A stretch of DNA of 64,000 nt, taken from Porphyrobacter sp. AAP82. Lineage in GTDB: Bacteria; Pseudomonadota; Alphaproteobacteria; Sphingomonadales; Sphingomonadaceae. The translations under genes were made by a program, and so were the position numbers. Each line of letters begins with the position of its first letter. The stretch's first letter is position 1. The notes beneath the pieces are model-generated. The model was given only the letters and a program-made list of their open reading frames with translations, ran no database searches and had not been told where the DNA came from. Of the stretch, positions 35,802-46,185 are shown piece by piece. The stretch spans positions 158,318 through 222,317 of the forward strand of contig NZ_ANFX01000012.1 in assembly GCF_000331285.1 (NCBI RefSeq), given 5' to 3'.

Positions 35802-36561
35802 CCGCGCGCGCGCGGCGGCGCTGCTGCTGCTCGCGCTGCCGGTGGCCGGGTGCGACACGGCGCCCGCCGCGCCGGACAGCGCGCCCCCCCGCGACAAGCT
35901 GGGGCTGATGACCAGCCTGCCGCTCTACTGGCCGCTCGAGGCCGGGGTGGAGGAGATCGCCTCCGGCCGCGCCCCCGTGCCGTGGCAGCGCGCGGCGCTG
36001 GAGGCGGCCCATGTGATCGAGCCGCTCGACAGCCTCGCGCCCGTCCCCGGCCTCGGGGCCGGTGCGCCCGCCCTTGATCCCCTCGCCGGACTTGCGCGCC
36101 TTGCGGTGATCCAGCCGCGCGGGCTTTCGCCTGCCGATAATGTCGCGCTTGACGCTTGGGTGCGCGCCGGAGGCCGGCTGCTGCTGGCGCTCGATCCGGC
36201 GCTGACGGGGGAATACGACCTTCCGCTCGGCGATCCGCGTCGCCCGGCCGAGGCTGCGCTGATCCCGCCGGTGGTGGCGCGCTGGGGGCTTGCGGTGCGC
36301 TTCGACGAGACGCAGGACGCAGGGCTTTCCGAGCGGGCGCTGGGCAAGACCGCGCTCCCCATCGCGCAGGCAGGCGAGGTGACAGTGATCGATCCTTCAG
36401 CAGCGGATTGTGCGCTCCTTGCCCAGGGGGCGGCGGCGCAGTGCAAGGTCGGCAAGGGGGTTGTCACCCTCATCGCCGATGCCGCGCTGTTCGAGCACCG
36501 CGAACTGGCGGGCGGGGATGCCCGGCGCCTCGGCGCGCTGGTCCGCGAGGTGCTGGGGTGA
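35782..36561 (+). CDS. GldG/DUF4350-like lipoprotein
   Basis: This 259-residue predicted lipoprotein has the lipobox LPVAGC and a domain reminiscent of GldG/ABC-type transport-auxiliary proteins: LARLAVIQPRGLSPADNVALDAWVRAGGRLLLALDPALTGEY, followed by GKGVVTLIADAALFEHRELAGGDARRLGALVREVLG. This pattern resembles the glutamine-amidotransferase-like fold of DUF4350 proteins. No enzymatic residues are obvious. ATG 35782 overlaps the preceding gene. It is the last gene before the long mraZ control region. Confidence 0.72.
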   Translation: MPRPRNSRARAAALLLLALPVAGCDTAPAAPDSAPPRDKLGLMTSLPLYWPLEAGVEEIASGRAPVPWQRAALEAAHVIEPLDSLAPVPGLGAGAPALDPLAGLARLAVIQPRGLSPADNVALDAWVRAGGRLLLALDPALTGEYDLPLGDPRRPAEAALIPPVVARWGLAVRFDETQDAGLSERALGKTALPIAQAGEVTVIDPSAADCALLAQGAAAQCKVGKGVVTLIADAALFEHRELAGGDARRLGALVREVLG

Positions 36562-36571
36562 GCGGGCCCTT

Positions 36572-36629
36572 CGGGGAAAATGCGGGACGGGCCGGATTCG
36601 GAGTCGGGTTGTCCGGGGAAATTGCGGGA
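36572..36629 (+). promoter_or_regulatory. Helically phased G-rich repeats (probable MraZ boxes)
   Basis: CGGGGAAAATGCGGGA (36572-36587) and CGGGGAAATTGCGGGA (36614-36629) are near-identical repeats 42 bp (four helical turns) apart. Together with intervening GGs, the G clusters recur every 9-12 bp for about six turns. MraZ binds direct repeats of TGGGN-N5 type with a ten-base period, so this looks like an autoregulatory MraZ site, although it is 340-400 bp from the mraZ start. Confidence 0.55.
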
Positions 36630-36738
36630 GAGACACGATTTGTTCCGCCAAAATCAGGCGTTTCTCGGGATTATCTGCTATGGTTCATGACCTAGGGAAT
36701 TGATCAAAACTTCGTGATTCCAGCTGGATAACGAGTTT

Positions 36739-36754
36739 TCCCGCAAAATCCCCG
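36739..36754 (-). promoter_or_regulatory. Inverted third copy of the mraZ-upstream repeat
   Basis: The minus strand reads CGGGGATTTTGCGGGA, the same 16-mer pattern (CGGGGAWWWTGCGGGA) as the two plus-strand copies. The opposite orientation and its distance of about 110 bp from the second copy would allow a looped or two-sided regulator complex. Confidence 0.5.
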
Positions 36755-36966
36755 AAAAATCCCTTCCATCCCCGCGCCTTCCCCGATATGACCGGGGTCC
36801 ATCAGACATGCCTGTATGTCTCGCGTCCGTCCTGTGGGGGTCGGACGGCCTTGCCGCATGCTTGCGGCGGGGGCGGGAGAGGCATGTCCGGGGGAATTCG
36901 GGCGTTTCATGTGCGCAAGGGGGCCGGCGAGGCGCCCTTGCGGGGGATAGAGGGGATTGCAGGCAA

Positions 36967-37464
36967 GTGTCTGCTTCTGTGGGATATAACGGCCAAGCTT
37001 ACTCGCCTGCGGGCGAGAAGGGCCGGTTTGTCCTTCCTCCGGCCTTCCGCAAGGCGGTGAAGGAAAGCTCGGGCGGCAACCGCACCTTGTGCCTGACCGT
37101 GCACGACCGCTTCGATTGCCTGGTCGGCTTCGGCCTCTCGCATGCCGACAAGTTCGAAGCCCAGCTCGACCGCGAGGAAGACCGTGCGATCCGGCTCGGC
37201 ATCGCCGAATTCGACCGTGATGTGCGCGCAGCCCAGCTCTACGGCTTCGAGCAGCTGCCCTTCGACGAGAGCGGCCGCTTCGTCATGCCCGAACACCTGC
37301 GCGGCCTCGGCAAGATCGCCGACGGGCTCTATTTCCACGCCGCGGGCGACCGCTTCTTCGTCTGGGCACCGGGGGAGCTCAGGAAGATGGGCCCCGAATG
37401 GAAGGGCGCGCAGGCGGCCTGCGAGACGCTGATGGCAGCGGCGAAGAAGGGGAGCGCGGCGTGA
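36967..37464 (+). CDS. mraZ: Transcriptional regulator MraZ
   Basis: MraZ is the DNA-binding regulator at the head of dcw clusters. The 165-residue protein has two AbrB-like repeats with the DxxxR-type signatures [18 protein letters not shown] (N-terminal) and [19 protein letters not shown] (C-terminal). The start is GTG 36967 (another GTG four codons later is possible); the Shine-Dalgarno is weak (AGGGG about 11 bases upstream). Its stop overlaps rsmH (GTGATGA arrangement). The phased repeats upstream suggest autoregulation of the cluster. Confidence 0.93.
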   Translation: MSASVGYNGQAYSPAGEKGRFVLPPAFRKAVKESSGGNRTLCLTVHDRFDCLVGFGLSHADKFEAQLDREEDRAIRLGIAEFDRDVRAAQLYGFEQLPFDESGRFVMPEHLRGLGKIADGLYFHAAGDRFFVWAPGELRKMGPEWKGAQAACETLMAAAKKGSAA

Positions 37465-38408
37465 TGACGCAGGATGCCCCGCACATTCCCGTGCTGCTCG
37501 ACGACGTCCTCGCCGCCCTCGCGCCGCGCCCGGGCATGACCATCGTCGACGCAACCTTCGGCGCGGGCGGATACACCACCGCACTGCTGGAGGCCGGTGC
37601 GACCGTGCACGCCTTCGACCGCGATCCCGACGCCATTGTCGCAGGCCAGACGCTGGTCGCGCGCTATGCAGGCCGCCTCGCGCTGCACGCCGCGCGCTTT
37701 TCGGCGATGCGCGCCGAGCTGGCCGCGATCGGCGTGGCCCGTGTCGATGCGGTGGTCATGGATATCGGGGTCTCCTCGATGCAGCTCGACCAGGGCGAGC
37801 GGGGCTTTGCCTTCATGCACGATGGCCCGCTCGACATGCGGATGAGCCAGGCGGGGGAAAGCGCTGCCGATTTCCTCAACACCGCCGACGAGGAAGCGAT
37901 CGCCGATGTCCTCTACCGTCATGGCGAAGAGCGCCAGTCGCGCCGCGTCGCCCGCGCGATCGTCGCCGCGCGCCCGCTCACGACCACCGGCGAGCTTGCC
38001 CGCGTGGTCCGCCGCGCGCTGGGCTACAAGCCGCACGACAAGAAGGATCCGGCCACCCGCACCTTCCAGGCGGTGCGCATCCATGTGAACGACGAGCTGG
38101 GCGAGCTGGAGGCCGGCCTTGCCGCCACCGAGGCGCTGCTGGGCGAGGGCGGGATCCTTGCCGTGGTCAGCTTCCACAGCCTCGAGGACCGCATCGTCAA
38201 GCAGTTTCTGAGGTCCGCCAGCGGGGCAGGGCGCGCGCTGTCGCGCCACCTGCCCGGGGAAATCCCCGCCCCCCCGCCAACCTTCATGCAGGTTTCCAAG
38301 GCTATCCGACCCTCGGAGGCCGAGATCGCCCGCAACCCGCGCGCCCGTTCGTCCACCCTGCGCCATGCCGTCCGCACCGGCGCGCCGCCGAGGAGTCTCG
38401 CCGCATGA
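37464..38408 (+). CDS. rsmH: 16S rRNA m4C1402 methyltransferase RsmH
   Basis: RsmH (MraW) N4-methylates C1402 of 16S rRNA with SAM. The 314-residue product has the family N-terminus [13 protein letters not shown], the SAM motif [48 protein letters not shown], and the C-terminal [21 protein letters not shown] 37464 (or GTG 37461) overlaps the mraZ stop. It is the second dcw gene and overlaps ftsL by four bases. Confidence 0.96.
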   Translation: MTQDAPHIPVLLDDVLAALAPRPGMTIVDATFGAGGYTTALLEAGATVHAFDRDPDAIVAGQTLVARYAGRLALHAARFSAMRAELAAIGVARVDAVVMDIGVSSMQLDQGERGFAFMHDGPLDMRMSQAGESAADFLNTADEEAIADVLYRHGEERQSRRVARAIVAARPLTTTGELARVVRRALGYKPHDKKDPATRTFQAVRIHVNDELGELEAGLAATEALLGEGGILAVVSFHSLEDRIVKQFLRSASGAGRALSRHLPGEIPAPPPTFMQVSKAIRPSEAEIARNPRARSSTLRHAVRTGAPPRSLAA

Positions 38409-38956
38409 TGACCAGCACTCAGGCCCGTTCGCTGGGTTGGGCCGCCGTCCTCGGCGCGTGTTTCGCCGCGCTGGTGGTGCTGAGCTTCAAGGTGCATGCA
38501 GTGCGCAGCGAGGTGCTGCTGGCCGAGCGCCAGCTGATCGCGCTCCAGCGCGAGACGATCCTGCTCGAGACCGAGTTCCAGACCCGCGCCAGCCAGCGCC
38601 AGCTCGCCGAATGGAACGCGGTCGAATTCGGCTACGCGGCCCCGCGCGCCGGACAGTTCCTCGATGGCGAGCGCCAGCTGGCGAGCCTTGGCGAGGTGCG
38701 CGGGCCCGATGCGCCTTCGCCGATCCGCCTCGCCAGCGCCGATGCGGCAGAGGCCGGCGCCGCCGATGCGCCGATGCGCTCGCCGGTGTCGGGCGCGAAG
38801 GTCGCCGTGGGCGGCGCGGCGGCACAGCGTGATGCGGGCTCGGTCTTCGCCGATGCCTTCGGGGACTTCCTGATCGAAGCCTCGCCGATCCGCCCGGCGC
38901 GCGCCGAAACGCCCGCCCGCGCAGCCAAGGCTGCTGCCAAGGGAAGCGCAGAATGA
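38405..38956 (+). CDS. ftsL: Cell division protein FtsL
   Basis: FtsL is a bitopic membrane protein that, with FtsB and FtsQ, activates FtsWI at the septum. The assignment rests on position between rsmH and ftsI and on layout: a short N-terminus, one transmembrane helix (about 10-30, [21 protein letters not shown]), then a coiled coil ([39 protein letters not shown]). At 183 residues it is longer than usual FtsL because of an Ala-rich tail ending [23 protein letters not shown]. It overlaps ftsI by four bases. Confidence 0.85.
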   Translation: MMTSTQARSLGWAAVLGACFAALVVLSFKVHAVRSEVLLAERQLIALQRETILLETEFQTRASQRQLAEWNAVEFGYAAPRAGQFLDGERQLASLGEVRGPDAPSPIRLASADAAEAGAADAPMRSPVSGAKVAVGGAAAQRDAGSVFADAFGDFLIEASPIRPARAETPARAAKAAAKGSAE

Positions 38957-40725
38957 ACGCGCTGGCGGCCCGCCCCGTCTTGCCGGGTCTTGCCGCCCCG
39001 CTCGCTGCCGCCGCCCATGCCGCAACCCCGGTGATCCCCGCCGGCCGCCTGCCGGGCGCTGGCTTGCGCGCGCAGATGCTGTGGTCGGCGCGCCTCCGGG
39101 TGCTGTGGCTGTTTGCCGGCTTCGGCGCCATCGCGCTGGTCGCGCTGCTGCGCATCGCCACGCTGGGTCTTGGCGGAAATGCCCCGCAGCGCACCAGCAT
39201 GGAGGAAGCCCTGCTGCCCCCGCGCGGAGAGATCACCGATCGCACCGGCGCCCCGCTTGCCCGCGCCTTTCCGGCCTATGCCATGTGGTTCAACCCGCAG
39301 GCGATGGGCGACAAGGGTTCGCCGCTGGTGCGCAGTCCCGCCGAGGTGGCGCGCGCGCTCAAGGAAATCTTCCCCGACATCGACGAGGCGCGCATGACCC
39401 GCCGCCTCGCTTCGGGTCAGGCCGGCTACCTGCGCCGCCGCCTGCTGCCCGAAGAGGCCAACCGCGTCTTCGCGCTGGGCGAGATCGCACTCGAAATCCC
39501 GCGCGAGACCGATCGCTACTACCCGCAAGGCACGCTTGCCGCGCATGTGCTGGGCTATGTGGTCGAGGAAAAGGGCGGCATGACGGGGATGGAGCAGGTG
39601 CTCGACAAGCGGCTCAGCAACTCTGCCTTGCGCGATGCGCCGGTGGCGCTGTCGATCGACGTGCGCGTCCAGGGCGCGCTCGAGGACGAGCTGCGCCGCG
39701 GGATGCTGGCGGCCAATGCGCTGGGCGCGGCGGGGCTGGTGCTCGATGTCGACACCGGCGAGGTCATGGCGATGGCGTCCTTGCCCGAATTCGATCCCAA
39801 CACGGCCGGCGCGAGCGGGGCGGTCAATGTCTTCAACCGCGCGACCAACGGGGTCTATGAACTGGGTTCGACCTTCAAGCCGCTGACCGTCGCCGCGGCG
39901 ATCGATGCAGGCGTGGTGCGCGATCTGGCCCGCCAGTGGAATGCCGCGCCGGTGCGGGTGGGAACCCGCACGATCAAGGATTCGCACGATCTGGGCGCAA
40001 GCCTCAACGTGCCGCAGGCGCTGGTCCGTTCCTCGAACACCGTCACGGCGCGGGTCGCCGATGAACTGGGCGCGGAACGCCTGCGCCGTTCCATGATTGA
40101 TCTGGGCATGGACCGCCGTCCCTTCATCGAACTGCCCGCCCGGGGCAAGCCGCTGTGGCCGCAGGGCGCGTGGAGCCGCGTCACCAACATGACGGTCGGC
40201 TTCGGCCATGGCCTTGCGGTGACCCCGCTGCACCTGGCGACAGCCTATGCGGCGATGGTCAACGGCGGGTTCTGGCGCCCGGCGACGCTGACGAAGCTCG
40301 AACCCAAGGACGTGCCGCGCGGGCGGCGGGTGTTCAAGGAATCGACCTCATCGCGCATGCGCCAGCTGCTGCGCATGATCTCGCTCTACGGAACCGGCAA
40401 GAGCGCCGATGCGCCCGGCTACCGTGTCGGCGGCAAGACCGGCTCGGCGGAAAAGGCGGGCGTGGGCGGCTACAACAAGACCGCGCTGGTCTCCTCCTTC
40501 GCCGCCGCCTTCCCGATGGACGCGCCGCGCTATGTCGTGGTGGTGGTGATCGACGAGCCCAAGGGCACCATGGCCTCGAGCTTCCAGCGCACCGCCGCCT
40601 TCACCTCGGCGCCGATCGTCGGCAAGCTGGTGCCGCGGATCGGCCCGATGCTGGGCGTGCAGCCCGACGACAGCCGCGATGTCGACATCTCGGACCTGCG
40701 CTATCTGGTGGACAGCGGGGCATGA
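38953..40725 (+). CDS. ftsI: Septal peptidoglycan transpeptidase FtsI (PBP3)
   Basis: FtsI is the class B penicillin-binding protein that crosslinks septal peptidoglycan with FtsW. The 590-residue protein has a Pro/Ala-rich N-terminus, one transmembrane helix near residues 51-72 (LWLFAGFGAIALVALLRIATLG), and the pedestal domain starting PPRGEITDRTGAPLA. The transpeptidase domain has the SxxK nucleophile Ser306 (ELGSTFKPLTV), the SxN motif in VRSSNTVTARV and KTG at about 495 (VGGKTGSAEKAG). It overlaps both ftsL and murE by four bases. Confidence 0.95.
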   Translation: MNALAARPVLPGLAAPLAAAAHAATPVIPAGRLPGAGLRAQMLWSARLRVLWLFAGFGAIALVALLRIATLGLGGNAPQRTSMEEALLPPRGEITDRTGAPLARAFPAYAMWFNPQAMGDKGSPLVRSPAEVARALKEIFPDIDEARMTRRLASGQAGYLRRRLLPEEANRVFALGEIALEIPRETDRYYPQGTLAAHVLGYVVEEKGGMTGMEQVLDKRLSNSALRDAPVALSIDVRVQGALEDELRRGMLAANALGAAGLVLDVDTGEVMAMASLPEFDPNTAGASGAVNVFNRATNGVYELGSTFKPLTVAAAIDAGVVRDLARQWNAAPVRVGTRTIKDSHDLGASLNVPQALVRSSNTVTARVADELGAERLRRSMIDLGMDRRPFIELPARGKPLWPQGAWSRVTNMTVGFGHGLAVTPLHLATAYAAMVNGGFWRPATLTKLEPKDVPRGRRVFKESTSSRMRQLLRMISLYGTGKSADAPGYRVGGKTGSAEKAGVGGYNKTALVSSFAAAFPMDAPRYVVVVVIDEPKGTMASSFQRTAAFTSAPIVGKLVPRIGPMLGVQPDDSRDVDISDLRYLVDSGA

Positions 40726-42191
40726 AGCTGGGCGAACTGCTGCACGCGGCCGGCGTGGCGGGCGGCGGCGAGGCCGCTGTCACCGGCTTTGCCATCGATC
40801 ACCGCAAGGTTGCCCCCGGCACCGTGTTCGGCGCCTTCGAGGGCGCCGCAGTCAATGGCGAGGATTTCATTCCCGCCGCAATCGAGGCGGGCGCGATTGC
40901 CGTCGTTGCCCGCCCTGAAGCCCGCGTCGAGGGTGCGCTCCACCTTGCCGACGTCAACCCCCGACGCGCCTTCGCGCGCCTTGCCGCCGGCTTTTTCTCT
41001 CCTTACCCGAGCCTCATCGTCGCGGTGACCGGGACCAACGGCAAGACCTCCACGGTCGAGATGACCCGCCAGATCTGGCGCATGGCCGGCGAGCGCGCGG
41101 CGAGCATCGGCACGCTGGGCGTGACCACCCCGGACGGGAGCGTCTCGACCGGCCTCACCACCCCTGACATCGTCACCTTTCTCGCCAACATGGCCGGGCT
41201 GGCGCGCGAGGGCGTGACCCATGTCGCTTACGAGGCTTCGAGCCACGGCCTCTCGCAATACCGCAACGAGGGGCTGAGCCTCGCAGCATCCGCCTTCACC
41301 AATTTCAGCCGCGACCATCTCGATTATCACGGCACGATGGAGGCCTATTTCGCGGCCAAGATGCGGCTGTTCACCGAGGTCGTCGCGCCCGGATCGCCGG
41401 CGGTGATCCATGACGCGGGCGACGGGTCGGAATGGACCGCCAGGGCGATCGCTGCCGCACATGCGCGCGGTCTCGACGTGCGGACCGTGGGCGAGGGGGG
41501 CAGCTTCCTCAGGCTCGCCGTGCGCGAACCCGGGCAGCTGGGGCAGCTGCTGACGGTCGAGCATCACGGCGAGACGCGGAAGATCAATCTGCCGCTGATC
41601 GGGGCCTATCAGGCGGCCAACGCGCTGGTCTCGGCGGGGCTGGCACTGGCGACCGGGGTGGCCGCATCGTCGGTCTTCGATGCGCTCACCCGCCTGCAAC
41701 CCGTGCGCGGACGGCTCGAGCGCGCCGCGCTCAATGCGGCGGGCGCGCCTGCCTATGTCGATTATGCCCACACCCCCGATGCGCTCGAAGCCGCCATCGC
41801 CGCGCTGCGCCCGCATGTGGCGGACGGCGGCAGGCTGATCGTGGTGTTCGGCGCCGGGGGCGACCGCGACGCGGGCAAGCGCCCGCAGATGGGCGAAGTC
41901 GCCGCGCGCGCCGCCGACATCGCCATCGTCACCGACGACAACCCGCGCTCTGAAGACCCCGCCGCGATCCGCGCCGACATCATGGCCGGGGCAGGGGAAA
42001 ACACCCGCGAGATCGGTGATCGCCGCGCGGCCATCGCCGCCGCAATCGGGGAAGCGGGCGCGCGCGATATTGTGCTCATCGCCGGCAAGGGCCACGAGCA
42101 GGGACAGATTTTCGGATCGGGAGAGACCATGCGGATCGAAGCTTTCGACGATGTCGAAGTGGCGCGCGAATGCGCCGGAGGGGCCTGTTAG
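40722..42191 (+). CDS. murE: UDP-MurNAc-tripeptide synthetase MurE (meso-DAP adding)
   Basis: MurE adds meso-diaminopimelate to UDP-MurNAc-L-Ala-D-Glu in the cytoplasm. The 489-residue protein shows the ATP-binding loop VTGTNGKTSTVEMTRQIW, the SSHGLSQYRNEG segment and the carbamylated-lysine region. The DAP-specificity motif DNPRSEDP near residue 406 identifies meso-DAP rather than lysine as the substrate. Its ATG overlaps the ftsI stop, and the stop abuts the murF ATG with no gap. Confidence 0.96.
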   Translation: MKLGELLHAAGVAGGGEAAVTGFAIDHRKVAPGTVFGAFEGAAVNGEDFIPAAIEAGAIAVVARPEARVEGALHLADVNPRRAFARLAAGFFSPYPSLIVAVTGTNGKTSTVEMTRQIWRMAGERAASIGTLGVTTPDGSVSTGLTTPDIVTFLANMAGLAREGVTHVAYEASSHGLSQYRNEGLSLAASAFTNFSRDHLDYHGTMEAYFAAKMRLFTEVVAPGSPAVIHDAGDGSEWTARAIAAAHARGLDVRTVGEGGSFLRLAVREPGQLGQLLTVEHHGETRKINLPLIGAYQAANALVSAGLALATGVAASSVFDALTRLQPVRGRLERAALNAAGAPAYVDYAHTPDALEAAIAALRPHVADGGRLIVVFGAGGDRDAGKRPQMGEVAARAADIAIVTDDNPRSEDPAAIRADIMAGAGENTREIGDRRAAIAAAIGEAGARDIVLIAGKGHEQGQIFGSGETMRIEAFDDVEVARECAGGAC

Positions 42192-43667
<1,476 letters not shown>

Positions 43668-43716
43668 GGCGCATCCGGAGGCTCAGGCCCGGTCACGGGC
43701 ACCAAAGGACGACTGA

Positions 43717-44787
43717 ATGCTCTACCTGCTTGCCGAGTGGCTTGGCTTTGAAGGCATCCTCAATCTGGTGCGCTACCAGAGCTTCCGCGCGGGTGCGACG
43801 CTGATGACCGCACTGGTGATCGGCCTCTTGATCGGCGAACGCTTCATCAATTTCCTGCGCGTGCGCCAGGGCAAGGGCCAGCCGATCCGTCTGGACGGCC
43901 CCCAGACGCACCTCGCCAAGCGCGGCACCCCGACGATGGGCGGGCTGATGATCCTCGTCGCGCTGTCGCTGTCGCTGCTGATCTGGATGGATTTGACCAG
44001 CCCCTTCGTGTGGGCGTGCCTTGCAGTGACGATCGGCTTCGGCATCATCGGCTTCCTCGATGATTACGACAAGGTCGCCAAGAACAGCCATGCGGGGGTC
44101 CCCGCGCGGGTCCGGCTGCTTGGCGAGTTCGCGGTGGCAGGGGTGGCAAGCTGGCTGATCGTCAGCCAGATCAACACCAACCTCTACCTCCCCTTCCTCA
44201 CCGGGGTGAGCATCCCGCTGGGCCCGGCCTATTATGTCTTTGCCGCCTTCGTGATCGTGGGTGCGGGCAATGCGGTGAACCTCACCGATGGCCTCGATGG
44301 CCTTGCGATCATGCCGGTCATCATCGCGGCCGGGACCTTCGCGATCATCGCCTATCTGGCGGGGCGCGCGGATTTCAGCGCCTATCTCGGCATCCCGCAT
44401 GTGCCGGGTGCCGGCGAGCTTGCCATCTTCTGCGCCGCGATCATGGGGGCGGGGCTCGCCTTCCTGTGGTTCAACGCGCCGCCTGCCGCGGTGTTCATGG
44501 GCGACATCGGCTCGCTGGCCCTGGGCGGCGCGCTCGGCGCGATCGCGGTCGCCTCGCACCACGAGGTCGTGCTCGGGATCGTCGGCGGGCTGTTCGTGCT
44601 CGAGGCGGTCAGCGTCATCGTCCAGGTGTTCTGGTTCAAGCGCACCGGCAGGCGGGTCTTCAAGATGGCCCCCATCCACCACCACTTCGAACAGCTCGGC
44701 TGGAGCGAGAGCAAGGTCGTGATCCGCTTCTGGATCATCGCCATCGTGCTCGCCCTGATCGGGCTGTCGACGCTGAAGCTGAGATAG
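43717..44787 (+). CDS. mraY: Phospho-MurNAc-pentapeptide transferase MraY
   Basis: MraY makes lipid I by transferring phospho-MurNAc-pentapeptide to undecaprenyl phosphate in the inner membrane. The 356-residue protein has about ten transmembrane helices and the conserved motifs [15 protein letters not shown], the metal-binding [40 protein letters not shown] and the cytoplasmic [13 protein letters not shown]. It lies 49 bp after murF, one of the few real gaps in the cluster, and 15 bp before murD. Confidence 0.97.
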   Translation: MLYLLAEWLGFEGILNLVRYQSFRAGATLMTALVIGLLIGERFINFLRVRQGKGQPIRLDGPQTHLAKRGTPTMGGLMILVALSLSLLIWMDLTSPFVWACLAVTIGFGIIGFLDDYDKVAKNSHAGVPARVRLLGEFAVAGVASWLIVSQINTNLYLPFLTGVSIPLGPAYYVFAAFVIVGAGNAVNLTDGLDGLAIMPVIIAAGTFAIIAYLAGRADFSAYLGIPHVPGAGELAIFCAAIMGAGLAFLWFNAPPAAVFMGDIGSLALGGALGAIAVASHHEVVLGIVGGLFVLEAVSVIVQVFWFKRTGRRVFKMAPIHHHFEQLGWSESKVVIRFWIIAIVLALIGLSTLKLR

Positions 44788-44802
44788 GGGAGGGGTCAAG
44801 GC

Positions 44803-46185
44803 GTGATCACTTCCCCCGCCTTCAAGGGCAAGCGCTATGCGGTGCTCGGCCTTGCCCGTTCGGGCGCGGCGGCGGCCGAGGCCTTGCTGGCGAGCGGCGC
44901 GGAAGTGATCGCCTGGGACCGCCAGCCGCATGCGCGCGAGCCCTTTGAGGGACGCTGCCGCCTGATCGACCCGCTGGAGCTTGACCTTACCGGCTTTGCG
45001 GGCGTCGTCGTCTCGCCCGGCGTCCCGCTCAACTCCCACCCGATCGGGCCGCACACCTGGCAATACGGCCTGCCGGTGATCGGCGATATCGAGCTCTTCG
45101 CCGCCGCCCGCGAAAGCCTGCCGCCGCACAAGGTCGTCGGCATCACCGGCACCAACGGCAAGTCGACCACCACCGCGCTGGTTCACCACATCCTTGCCAC
45201 CAACGGCGTGCCCACGGTGATGGGCGGCAATATCGGCGATCCGGTCCTCGGGCAGGCGCCGCTGCCCGAAGGCGGCGTCTATGTGCTCGAACTGTCGAGC
45301 TTCCAGATCGACCTCACCTTCACGCTCGATTGCGATGTGGCCGCGCTCACCAACATCACCCCCGATCACCTCGATCGCTATGCCGGGTTCGATGCCTATG
45401 CCGCCGCCAAGGAACGCCTGTTTCAGATGCAGCAGACCGGCACCGCGATCATCTGCGACGAGGACGAGCCGACCGCCGCCATCGCCGAGGGGCTGGAGAC
45501 CTCCGCCAAGCCGCTGGTGCGGGTGAAGAGCGCCGATCTCGATGCCGCGGGGCTTGCCGCCGGGCGCTCGCCGTCGCTGGCGGGGCCGCACAATGCGCAG
45601 AACGCGGCGGTCGCGGTCGCGATCTGCCGCCAGCTCGGGCTCAGCGACGCGCAGATCGCGCAAGGCCTCGCCACCTATCGCGGCCTGCCGCACCGCATGG
45701 AGCGCGTCTGCGAGACCGGCGGGGTCACCTACATCAACGACAGCAAGGCGACCAACGCGGCCTCGGCCGCCCCGGCGCTCGCGGCCTTTCCGCCCGATCC
45801 TGCCATCAATGACGGGCTCCCTCGCATCCACTGGATCGTCGGGGGCTTGCCCAAGGAAGATGGCCTTGGCGCCTGCGCCGATCATCTCGCCAATATTGCC
45901 GCGGCCTATACCGTGGGCGAGGCCGGGCCGATGTTCGCCGACCTTCTCGAGGGCCATGTCCGCACCGAGCGATGCGAGCTCATCAGCGAAGCCGTGCGCC
46001 GCGCCGCCGATGCCGCGCGGCCGGGCGAGGTGGTGCTGCTGAGCCCGGCCTGCGCCTCCTACGACCAGTTCCGCGATTACGAGAAGCGCGGGCACCACTT
46101 CCGCCAGATGGTTGGCGTCATCACCGGCTGCGAGACCTGCGGCGAGACCGGCAGCGATGCCGATGACAGGAGCTTCCTGCCATGA
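44803..46185 (+). CDS. murD: UDP-MurNAc-L-Ala-D-Glu ligase MurD
   Basis: MurD adds D-glutamate to UDP-MurNAc-L-Ala. The 460-residue product shows the Rossmann N-domain (YAVLGLARSGAAAAEALL), VVVSPGVPLNSHPIG, the ATP loop GITGTNGKSTTTALVHHIL, and the C-terminal ligase domain with LLSPACASYDQFRDYEKRGHHFRQMV. After this normal end there is an extra tail of about 23 residues with a Cys pair (GCETCGETGSDADDRSFLP). The start is GTG 44803. The stop overlaps the ftsW start by four bases. Confidence 0.95.
   Translation: MITSPAFKGKRYAVLGLARSGAAAAEALLASGAEVIAWDRQPHAREPFEGRCRLIDPLELDLTGFAGVVVSPGVPLNSHPIGPHTWQYGLPVIGDIELFAAARESLPPHKVVGITGTNGKSTTTALVHHILATNGVPTVMGGNIGDPVLGQAPLPEGGVYVLELSSFQIDLTFTLDCDVAALTNITPDHLDRYAGFDAYAAAKERLFQMQQTGTAIICDEDEPTAAIAEGLETSAKPLVRVKSADLDAAGLAAGRSPSLAGPHNAQNAAVAVAICRQLGLSDAQIAQGLATYRGLPHRMERVCETGGVTYINDSKATNAASAAPALAAFPPDPAINDGLPRIHWIVGGLPKEDGLGACADHLANIAAAYTVGEAGPMFADLLEGHVRTERCELISEAVRRAADAARPGEVVLLSPACASYDQFRDYEKRGHHFRQMVGVITGCETCGETGSDADDRSFLP

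Larger units (their letters stand above)
36562..36966. other. mraZ upstream control region
   Basis: This 405-bp gap holds the regulatory region of the dcw cluster: the G-rich repeats described separately (36572-36629 and 36739-36754), and an A/T-richer central part (36640-36760) that probably contains the promoter. A weaker repeat-like match occurs at 36889-36904. No confident -10/-35 pair or small gene was found. Confidence 0.55.

Noticed and set aside
36700..36730. A possible mraZ promoter (TTGATC with TGGATA)
   Set aside because: The spacer would be 19 bp and the -10 match is poor, so it was not annotated.
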